Of a stretch of 6,549 nt of DNA, positions 1-5,613 are shown piece by piece. The notes under the pieces were generated by a model. That model saw only the letters and a list, made by a program, of their open reading frames with translations, did no database searches and was not told the DNA's origin. Positions within the stretch are counted from its first letter, which is position 1, and each line of letters begins with the position of its first letter. The stretch spans positions 1-6,549 of the forward strand of contig JAJZAG010000213.1 in NCBI GenBank assembly GCA_021799555.1, read 5' to 3'. Position numbers and translations under genes: made by a program. The stretch comes from Deltaproteobacteria bacterium (GTDB taxonomy: Bacteria > Desulfobacterota > Binatia > Binatales > Binataceae).

Positions 1-309
1 ATGGTTCTCAGGCAGTCCGTGCTTGTAAAAGGTGCGTTTGCGAAGAATGAATCCCGCATTGTACAGCTTGAAGTGCGGCGTGTCGAAGAAGACCACCTCA
101 CGGATTTGCGGCGATTGCTCGGAGTCCACTTTGCTGAGATGCACGCCCAGAGTCTTGGCGGCGTGATGAGCGATCTTCCAGAACTTGTGGAAGGAATTGC
201 GCTTATGGAACTTTTCCGCGCTCAGCAGAAGCTTGTATTCACGATATTTGATTTGGTCGGCCGGTATCGGCTCGTAGAGATTCTTGTCGTGATTGGCTTG
301 CTGGCTCAT
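1..309 (-). CDS. CYTH/triphosphate-tunnel-like protein, N-terminal part (gene runs off the left edge)
   Basis: The minus strand is open from an ATG at 309-307 to base 1, giving 103 residues of an incomplete protein that begins MSQQANHDKNLYEPIPADQ. Residues about 21-30 (KYREYKLLLS) carry an E-x-K on a predicted first strand. Residues about 70-93 (REVVFFDTPHFKLYNAGFIL, then RKR) match the pattern 'FFDT..f.Ly..g..LR.R' seen in CYTH and VTC-like tunnel proteins, where Arg and Lys residues line a triphosphate-binding barrel. Known members include thiamine triphosphatases, class IV adenylate cyclases and polyphosphate polymerases. Which activity applies cannot be told, because the C-terminal half is outside the window and the classical ExExK is only partly present. 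There is no strong ribosome-binding site and no in-frame ATG further upstream. The gene is divergent from gabT. The coding call is solid; the family call is by pattern only. Confidence 0.62.
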   Translation of the reverse strand, partial: MSQQANHDKNLYEPIPADQIKYREYKLLLSAEKFHKRNSFHKFWKIAHHAAKTLGVHLSKVDSEQSPQIREVVFFDTPHFKLYNAGFILRKRTFYKHGLPENH

Positions 310-461
310 CCGCAATTTCGCCGTGCTCCATAGCGCGCCGCAGCGCGACGCTTGACCAATCGAAGTACCAGTCCGTGCGATAACGGTCAATTGCGTCCCG
401 CTTCCCTCTGGGACACTCTGCCAGCCTTGCTTTTGGCCTGCGTTTGCCGCACTTACCGTGC
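310..461. other. Divergent intergenic region between the CYTH-like gene and gabT
   Basis: These 152 bases separate two divergently transcribed genes and must hold the promoter or promoters for both. I see no credible small gene here. The open frames that cross it have no convincing ribosome-binding site and no recognisable protein motif. The only structure I can point to is a pair of inverted TTGACC hexamers, listed separately. There is no clear Shine-Dalgarno sequence immediately before the gabT ATG. Confidence 0.5.
352..390. promoter_or_regulatory. Inverted TTGACC / GGTCAA pair, possible face-to-face -35 elements or operator
   Basis: TTGACC lies at 352-357 and its exact reverse complement GGTCAA at 385-390. 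Each is a 5/6 match to the sigma-70 -35 hexamer, one facing gabT and one facing the minus-strand gene. The corresponding -10 boxes are poor: TGCGAT at 376-381 on the plus strand (18-bp spacer) and TACTTC at 367-362 on the minus strand (17-bp spacer). The pair could instead be two half-sites of a regulator, or chance. Confidence 0.2.
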
Positions 462-1769
462 ATGGAGACGAATTCAAGCCTGTGGAACCGAATGCAATCG
501 GCGGTGCCGCGCGGGGTTGCCGTCTCGCTGCCGGTTTTCGCCGCGAGCGCCGAAAACGCCGAGCTGCGTGACGTCGAAGGACGACGATATATCGATTTCG
601 CCAGCGGAATCGCCGTATTGGGAGTTGGCCATCGGCATCCACGCGTAATCGCCGCTGTCCGAGCGCAACTCGACGCGCTGACCCACGCCTGCTTTCAGGT
701 TACTCCGTATGAGCCCTACGTCCGGCTTGCCGAGCGTCTCAACCAACTCGCGCCGGGAACCGAGCCGAAAAAGACAATTTTACTCACCACCGGTGCCGAG
801 GCGGTTGAAAACGCGGTCAAGATTGCCCGCTACTCGACGGGGCGGCCCGGCGTGATCGCATTTGAGGGAGCCTTTCATGGGCGCACGCTGATGGCGCTTG
901 GGCTGACCGGCAAGGTAAATCCCTACAAGATGGGCTTCGGTCCGCTTCCCGCCGAAATCTATCACGCGCCATTTCCAGACGAGTATCACGGGGGCAGGGT
1001 CGCGCAATCTCTCAAAGCTATCGATGCGATCTTTCGGTCGTCGATCGAGCCTGTTCGCGTGGCGGCGATAATCGTCGAACCGGTGCAAGGCGAGGGCGGA
1101 TTCAATGTCGCACCGGCGGCGTTTTTGCGCGAGCTTCGAAGTTTGTGCGATCGGTACGGAATCTTGCTCGTTGCTGACGAGGTGCAGACCGGATTTGGGC
1201 GCACGGGGCGGATCTTCGCGATCGAACACGCGGGGATTGCGCCAGATTTAATCGCGATGGCAAAAAGCCTCGGCGGTGGATTCCCGCTGGCCGCGGTCAC
1301 CGGTGCGGCCCGCGTCATGGACAGCGTCGCGCCGGGTGGTCTCGGCGGCACGTACGCGGGAAATCCAATTGCCTGCGCCGCGGCCTTGGCGGTTCTCGAG
1401 GTGATGCGCGATGAGAACCTTCCAGCGCGTGCTGAAAAAATTGGCGCCGTGATTCGTGCGCGGTTCGATGCCCTGGCGCGCGACGCAAGGTTCGAATGTA
1501 TCGGCGACGTGCGCGGGATTGGCGCGATGATCGCGATAGAGCTGGTCAAGCAACGCGGCAGTCGTGATCCCGCGCCGGAGTTGACTCGCCGCGTGGTCGC
1601 GCGCGCGGCGGAGCGCGGCCTTGTAATCCTTTCCTGCGGCGTCCACGGAAACGTCATCCGTATCCTTGCGCCACTGACTGCGCCACTCGAGCAAATCGAT
1701 GAGGGTCTGAGCATCCTTTCAGCCGCGCTCGCCGACGCGATCGAGGAGTCGCGCAATGACACCAGGTGA
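462..1769 (+). CDS. gabT: 4-aminobutyrate aminotransferase (class III PLP-dependent aminotransferase)
   Basis: GabT transfers the amino group of 4-aminobutyrate to 2-oxoglutarate, giving succinate semialdehyde and glutamate in the cytoplasmic GABA shunt. The 435-residue protein lines up almost without gaps with E. coli GabT (426 residues, recalled). The PLP lysine is K268 in AKSLGGGFPL, the same number as in E. coli. Also present are I50, R141 (HGRT), E206 and E211 (VEPVQGEGGF), D239, V241 and Q242 (DEVQTGFGRTG), T297 (GGTYAGNP) and R400 in NVIRIL, equivalent to E. coli R398. The phosphate-cup motif reads TTGAEA where E. coli has TTGSEA. I chose the ATG at 462 over the in-frame TTG at 444 because METNSSLWNRM-QSAVPRG matches the E. 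coli N-terminus in length. No strong ribosome-binding site precedes it. The gabD partner is not in the window. A related omega-aminotransferase substrate such as 5-aminovalerate is possible, but GABA is the best call. Confidence 0.95.
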   Translation: METNSSLWNRMQSAVPRGVAVSLPVFAASAENAELRDVEGRRYIDFASGIAVLGVGHRHPRVIAAVRAQLDALTHACFQVTPYEPYVRLAERLNQLAPGTEPKKTILLTTGAEAVENAVKIARYSTGRPGVIAFEGAFHGRTLMALGLTGKVNPYKMGFGPLPAEIYHAPFPDEYHGGRVAQSLKAIDAIFRSSIEPVRVAAIIVEPVQGEGGFNVAPAAFLRELRSLCDRYGILLVADEVQTGFGRTGRIFAIEHAGIAPDLIAMAKSLGGGFPLAAVTGAARVMDSVAPGGLGGTYAGNPIACAAALAVLEVMRDENLPARAEKIGAVIRARFDALARDARFECIGDVRGIGAMIAIELVKQRGSRDPAPELTRRVVARAAERGLVILSCGVHGNVIRILAPLTAPLEQIDEGLSILSAALADAIEESRNDTR

Positions 1770-1821
1770 CCCCGAGCTCAGACGCCGCGCTTGAGCAACG
1801 CGCGTCGTCGCGGAAAGGAGA

Positions 1822-1877
1822 GCGCATCCTTGATAGCCATGATAGCTGATGTTAGCGTCGCCAACGGAAGGATGCGC
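1822..1877. repeat. Perfect 10-bp inverted repeat with a 36-nt loop, upstream of the first sulfotransferase
   Basis: GCGCATCCTT at 1822-1831 is mirrored exactly by AAGGATGCGC at 1868-1877. It lies in the 163-base gap between gabT and the sulfotransferase gene. The loop carries a short direct repeat, GATAGC at 1832-1837 and 1841-1846. A TTGATA at 1830-1835 with TAGCGT 17 bp downstream is a weak sigma-70-like candidate. There is no T-run after the stem, so a classical intrinsic terminator is unlikely. An AAGGAG at 1814-1819 just before the stem is too far from any supported start to serve as its ribosome-binding site. The rest of the gap shows nothing else. Confidence 0.45.
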
Positions 1878-1932
1878 GCGAGTGGCGCAGTCTTGCTCTG
1901 CGTGCGGCGGGGACCTTCGGCGGATTCTATCA

Positions 1933-2829
1933 ATGACGGCGCATCGTAGACTTCCTGATTTCATCGCGGTCGGACCGCAGCGCACCGGAACCACATGGCT
2001 GCACAAGAGGCTCGAGGGCAGGGTAGGGCTTCCGCAGACCAAGGAGACCGATTTCTTTTTCAAGAATTTCGAGCGCGGCCTCGACTGGTATCTGGATTTT
2101 TTTGCTGCGTGCCCTGACGCAATGCCGATGGGCGAGATCAATCCCAACTATTTCGGGGAAGCGATTGCATGCGAAAGGATCGCCGCGACAATTCCGCGAT
2201 GCAAGATCATCGTGTCGCTGCGCGATCCGACCGAGCGCGCGTGGTCGTCATATCGCACGATGCGTCGTGACGCGTGGACGCGCGCCGGATTTATTGAAAC
2301 CGTGACGCGCAACCCCGTCATTCGCGAGTCGAGCCGGTATACGTTCCATCTCGAAAACTGGCGGCGAAATTTCGGCGCAGACCGCGTCATGGTTTGCCTC
2401 TATGATGATTTGGAAGCGGATCCTCAAGCTTACCTCGACAGGATTTGCCAGTTTATCGGTATAGGCCGAATAGTGATCCGCGGCAGTGCCGCCGCGACCG
2501 AACGCGTCAATACAGTTACCCAGGCGCCCCGCAGCCGAAGGCTCGCGCGCGGTGCACGCGGGGCGCGCGACTGGCTTGCGATGCATCGATGGCATCGGTT
2601 CGGCCGCGCGCTCGATCGTCTGGGCGTATGGCGCGCCGCGTTCGCGGGCGGTGAGGAGTTCGGAAGGATGGATCCTGCCGCTGAGGCGCGGCTGCGCGAG
2701 CATTTCCTCTCCGAGGTTGAAGCGCTCGAAAAATTGCTCGGTCGAGACCTCCGAACATGGAAGCTACCTCACCCGCGTGAGACGGGTGCTGGAGCGCCCT
2801 GGAAAAACTCCGGCGGGGTTCGAGCGTGA
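1933..2829 (+). CDS. PAPS-dependent sulfotransferase, first copy
   Basis: The 298-residue protein is predicted to move a sulfuryl group from PAPS to a hydroxyl or amine of a carbohydrate or lipid acceptor. The 5'-phosphosulfate loop is GPQRTGTTWL at residues 14-23, close to the GPQKTGTT loop of heparan N-sulfotransferases but with Arg for the Lys. The KETDFF motif (37-42) and the GEINPNY motif (67-73) follow as in this fold. The 3'-phosphate site is SLRDPTERAWSSY (95-107), with R97 and S105 as the expected contacts. The C-terminus ends in the common pattern 'ALEKLLGRDLRTW'. I see no signal peptide or membrane segment. I place the start at ATG 1933, with GGCGGA 8 nt upstream, because the fold begins at LPDFIAVGP. 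An ATG at 1849 would add 28 residues with no family resemblance. The stop overlaps the next start by one base (TGATG). The acceptor is unknown. Confidence 0.88.
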   Translation: MTAHRRLPDFIAVGPQRTGTTWLHKRLEGRVGLPQTKETDFFFKNFERGLDWYLDFFAACPDAMPMGEINPNYFGEAIACERIAATIPRCKIIVSLRDPTERAWSSYRTMRRDAWTRAGFIETVTRNPVIRESSRYTFHLENWRRNFGADRVMVCLYDDLEADPQAYLDRICQFIGIGRIVIRGSAAATERVNTVTQAPRSRRLARGARGARDWLAMHRWHRFGRALDRLGVWRAAFAGGEEFGRMDPAAEARLREHFLSEVEALEKLLGRDLRTWKLPHPRETGAGAPWKNSGGVRA

Positions 2830-3788
2830 TGCCTCGCGTATCGGTAATCATGCCGGCATATAACGCGGCGCGTACGATCGCGCAGGCGCTCGATAGCGCT
2901 TTTGCGCAGACCTTTAGTGATTTCGAAATGATCGTCGCCGATGACGGTTCAACGGATGCGCTCGAAGAGGCGCTGTCGCCATACCGCGACCGCCTGAAAT
3001 TTCTGCGCCAGAACCATAGCGGAATCGCGGCCGCCCGCAACGCCGGCGTCGCCGCGGCCCGAGCCGACTACATCGCATTTCTCGACGCCGATGACCTGTG
3101 GATGCCCGAACGGCTGGCAAAGACCGTGGCGGTGCTTGATGCCGATCCCGGCTGTGTTCTTGTTTTCACGGGAGCAATCACGATCGACAAGGACGGCACC
3201 CCCACAGGCGAATATTCGATCGACGGCGCCGCAACTCTCGAACCCGGGCTTTTCGAGATCGTTTCGGGACGGCCGCGGCTCGACGCGAGTTCGGTTTTAA
3301 TGCGGCGCGCAACCTTTGATCACGTGGGTGGATTTGACGCGGCGGCGTTTGGCCGCACCAGCAGGGGACAGGATTCGTACCTGTACTCGCTTGCGAGCGA
3401 GCTCGGCAGATTGCGGATCGTTCCTGAACCGCTGATAAAATATCGCGCGGAGCCGATGCGAAATCGGATGTGGAAATCTGAGGCGGGCCGCCAGATTCTG
3501 ATGCGCAAATGGCGTGCGCGCTACGGTCGAAGGATTCGCCCGGCGCTCAGAATTCAGACCGCGGCGTGGGCGCGCGCGTGGAATCAAATCGGACTGGACG
3601 CGATCGAACGGATCAACCTGAAGGTTGCGCGCGCCGCGTTTCGCGCCGCCTGGCGTCTGGAACCGTGGAATCTACGTCTGCTCGCGCGTTTCGCATCCGC
3701 TTATCTTCCGGCGCCGACGGTGGAACGGATGGAACGGCGACGCGCCGCGCGCAGACGCATCAGGGGAGCGGTTAAGGCGAGGACGTGA
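2829..3788 (+). CDS. Family 2 glycosyltransferase, first copy, with C-terminal helical module
   Basis: This 319-residue GT-A fold protein should transfer a sugar from a nucleotide donor to a growing glycan or lipid-linked acceptor on the cytoplasmic side. The N-terminus VSVIMPAYNAARTI is the classic family 2 first strand. DDGSTD lies at 38-43, GIAAARNAG at 65-73 and the metal-binding DADD at 86-89. The usual acidic ED motif appears as GQD (180-182), with Gln for Glu. After an RYG hinge (231-233), residues about 245-294 form a helical pair resembling a single TPR-like unit. The tail from residue 300 to 319 holds nine Arg and one Lys. There are no membrane segments, so it is not a processive synthase. 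ATG 2829 overlaps the upstream stop; GTG 2826 is the alternative start. The stop overlaps the next gene by four bases. Donor and acceptor are unknown. Confidence 0.9.
   Translation: MPRVSVIMPAYNAARTIAQALDSAFAQTFSDFEMIVADDGSTDALEEALSPYRDRLKFLRQNHSGIAAARNAGVAAARADYIAFLDADDLWMPERLAKTVAVLDADPGCVLVFTGAITIDKDGTPTGEYSIDGAATLEPGLFEIVSGRPRLDASSVLMRRATFDHVGGFDAAAFGRTSRGQDSYLYSLASELGRLRIVPEPLIKYRAEPMRNRMWKSEAGRQILMRKWRARYGRRIRPALRIQTAAWARAWNQIGLDAIERINLKVARAAFRAAWRLEPWNLRLLARFASAYLPAPTVERMERRRAARRRIRGAVKART
3774..3777 (+). promoter_or_regulatory. Ribosome-binding site AAGG deciding the GTG start of the second sulfotransferase
   Basis: AAGG lies 7 nt before the GTG at 3785. It supports a GTG start that overlaps the upstream stop as GTGA. 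No ATG lies in frame before the sulfotransferase P-loop, so this start is needed to keep the domain intact. Confidence 0.55.
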
Positions 3789-4690
3789 ATTCGTGGACGC
3801 CTGAAATCAAGATCGTGGCACAAGACACGTTGGTTTCCGCAACGAACCTGCCGGACGTTATCGCGGTTGGTCCGGGCCGTACGGCTACCACCTGGCTCTA
3901 CGAGAAACTCAAGGGACACGTTAATCTTCCGGCAGGTATCAAAGAAACGGATTTCTTTACCACGAACTACCACAAGGGCATCGAATGGTACTCGCACCAC
4001 TTCCGCGAGGCTTCGGGTGCGATGCCAATCGTGGAAGTGAATCCGTATTTCGGTTTTCCCGAGGCCGCCGAGCGCATCAAGCGCCACATTCCGCGCTGCC
4101 GGATCATTTGCACTTTTCGCAATCCGGTCCAAAGGATTTATTCGTCATACAAACTGTGGCGTCACTATACACAGACGTTTTTGCCAATGGATGATTTTCT
4201 AACCAAGGTGCCGCAGATTATCGAGGTCACGCGTTACGCGAAGCATCTGGCTGACTGGCAGGGCCGCTTCGGCACCGAGCGTGTGCTGGTCTTGTTGAAT
4301 GATGACCTGCGCGCCAACCCGCAGGAATTTCTGGACCGGGTGTGCGACTTCATCGGGATTGCGCGCTATTCGGTGCCCACCGCGGGCCCAGAACTGATCA
4401 ACTCGATTGACGACCTTCCACGCTTTCCGAAAATCGCGCGGCGCGCGCGGCATCTGATGGACTGGCTCGAGGAGCGGCAATCCTATGCGCTGATCAACCA
4501 TCTTGAACGCATGGGGGTGTGGCGATGGTGTTTTGGCGGCGGGGCAAAATTCGGACCGATTGATCCGATAATCGAGGCGCATCTGCACGAGATCCTCGAT
4601 CCTGATATCGCTGCGCTGGAAAAAATGCTCGGACGCAACCTTGATGCGTGGAAGGCTTCCGGCGTTAACAGGCACGATCCGGTCGGCTGA
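3785..4690 (+). CDS. PAPS-dependent sulfotransferase, second copy, with Gly-to-Ala change in the P-loop
   Basis: This 301-residue protein is a full-length paralogue of the first sulfotransferase (1933-2829), alignable from LPDVIAVGP to its last helix and clearly homologous by eye. The 5'-phosphosulfate loop is GPGRTATTWL (29-38), with A34 where the first copy and most relatives have Gly. KETDFF (53-58), VEVNPYF (83-89) and the 3'-phosphate site TFRNPVQRIYSSY (110-122, R112 and S120) are retained, so the PAPS site looks largely intact. Both copies also share a distal signature, 'GVWR..F.GG..FG..DP'. The N-terminus is about 14 residues longer than in the first copy. The GTG start makes a 4-nt GTGA overlap with the glycosyltransferase upstream, implying coupled translation. 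The next gene starts 12 nt after the stop. It may act at a different acceptor position from the first copy; that is inference. Confidence 0.87.
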   Translation: MNSWTPEIKIVAQDTLVSATNLPDVIAVGPGRTATTWLYEKLKGHVNLPAGIKETDFFTTNYHKGIEWYSHHFREASGAMPIVEVNPYFGFPEAAERIKRHIPRCRIICTFRNPVQRIYSSYKLWRHYTQTFLPMDDFLTKVPQIIEVTRYAKHLADWQGRFGTERVLVLLNDDLRANPQEFLDRVCDFIGIARYSVPTAGPELINSIDDLPRFPKIARRARHLMDWLEERQSYALINHLERMGVWRWCFGGGAKFGPIDPIIEAHLHEILDPDIAALEKMLGRNLDAWKASGVNRHDPVG

Positions 4691-4702
4691 GAGTCAGCGC
4701 CG

Positions 4703-5605
4703 ATGCATGATGTTTCAGTCATTATTCCGGTCTTCAACGGCGCCACGACAATCGGCAGAGTCATCGAGTCTGTGCTCGCGCAAAGCGCAGGCACGCCTGA
4801 AATTATCTGCGTCGATGACGGCTCGACCGACGCATCGGCGGAAATCGCCAGCAGCTACGGCGAGCGGGTTCGGGTGCTCACGCAACCGAATCGTGGGCAG
4901 GCGGCGGCGCGCAACGCAGGAGCGAGTGCCTCGAGCGGAGAGTTTATCGTATTTCTTGATGCCGACGATCTGCCGCGGCCGACGATGTTCGAGCGATGTC
5001 TCGAGGCTCTGCGCGCGAGACCCGATTGTGTATTGGCGTATACCAACGCAGAAATCCTCGGCGAAGACGGCCGCGTCATGCGCGAATCGATGGTGGCGCG
5101 GGACCGGGCGCGGGCGCCCTCGATGGAAGATCTGCTCGGACGCATCTGGCCAATCGTCCCGAGCGTTGCGATGATGCGCCGGACGGCTTTCGCTGCAACC
5201 GGAGGATTCGAGCCGGCGCTCCGTGGTCCCGAGGATATTTTCTTTTGGCTTGTGCTGCGCGAAAAGGGGCCGTTTATTTACATCCCCGAAGTTCTGGTTG
5301 CGAAGACCGAGTACGGTCTCTTTCCCAAGGTGCTTGAACGCGATCCCGGCGCGAAGGCTTTCGCGAAAGCGGTTCGTGAGCGCTACGGCGCGCGCGCGCA
5401 CGGACTGCTCGACGACTTCCGTCGCATGCGCGCGCGGTTGCTGGAACGTTGCGCCGCGGAAGCGATGGCGGCCGGCGCGCCGGCGATGGCGCGGCGCTGC
5501 TACTTGCGTGCGCTTGGCTATGCGCCCACCCGCCTAAAGATTTACCGGCGACTGCTTGCAACTTATATCGGGCGCGGCGCGTCTGCCGCTGGCGCAGGTC
5601 GGTGA
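4703..5605 (+). CDS. Family 2 glycosyltransferase, second copy
   Basis: This 300-residue soluble GT-A glycosyltransferase opens with VSVIIPVFNGATTI. It carries DDGSTD (38-43), GQAAARNAGAS (65-75), DADD (86-89) and an intact ED pair (177-178) in the GGF...PEDIFFW segment expected of the acceptor and catalytic side. It resembles the third copy most: both share the segment 'D.L.R.WPI.PS...MRR.AF...GGF'. After ERYG (226-229), residues about 247-290 give the same C-terminal helix pair seen in the other two copies, ending RRLLATYIG. The ATG follows the sulfotransferase stop by 12 nt, with only a weak GAG as ribosome-binding site. The gene sits between a sulfotransferase and another glycosyltransferase, which fits sequential sugar additions to one product. 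Substrates are unknown. Confidence 0.9.
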   Translation: MHDVSVIIPVFNGATTIGRVIESVLAQSAGTPEIICVDDGSTDASAEIASSYGERVRVLTQPNRGQAAARNAGASASSGEFIVFLDADDLPRPTMFERCLEALRARPDCVLAYTNAEILGEDGRVMRESMVARDRARAPSMEDLLGRIWPIVPSVAMMRRTAFAATGGFEPALRGPEDIFFWLVLREKGPFIYIPEVLVAKTEYGLFPKVLERDPGAKAFAKAVRERYGARAHGLLDDFRRMRARLLERCAAEAMAAGAPAMARRCYLRALGYAPTRLKIYRRLLATYIGRGASAAGAGR

Positions 5606-5607
5606 GG
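5604..5607 (+). promoter_or_regulatory. Ribosome-binding site GAGG deciding the ATG start of the third glycosyltransferase
   Basis: GAGG overlaps the stop of the upstream gene and sits 6 nt before the ATG at 5614. This favours ATG 5614 over the in-frame GTG at 5602, which would add four residues and create a GTGA overlap. Confidence 0.6.
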
Positions 5608-5613
5608 ATTGCG

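Noticed and set aside
1..333. 110-codon plus-strand open frame at the left edge
   Set aside because: It is the antisense of the minus-strand CYTH-like fragment, which carries the recognisable motif. The plus-strand translation shows none.
986..1762. 258-codon minus-strand open frame over gabT, plus another at 1248-1694
   Set aside because: Both lie opposite a gene whose protein is unmistakable. The translations are rich in Arg, Ser and Pro with no domain motif, as expected for antisense frames in GC-rich DNA.
1822..1877. Intrinsic terminator for gabT
   Set aside because: The loop is long (36 nt) and no T-run follows the stem, so I list it only as an inverted repeat.
1839..1946. Short 35-codon plus-strand frame beginning ATGATAGCTGAT in the inverted-repeat loop
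   Set aside because: The AAGGAG upstream is about 19 nt away, too far for a start. The peptide has no recognisable feature and runs into the sulfotransferase start in another frame.
4715..5401. 228-codon minus-strand open frame over the second glycosyltransferase
   Set aside because: It is a shadow of a clear family 2 glycosyltransferase, with basic low-information composition and no ribosome-binding context.
5449..5613. N-terminal extension of the third glycosyltransferase
   Set aside because: It lies inside the upstream gene in a different frame and has no family resemblance. A good GAGG precedes the internal ATG at 5614.
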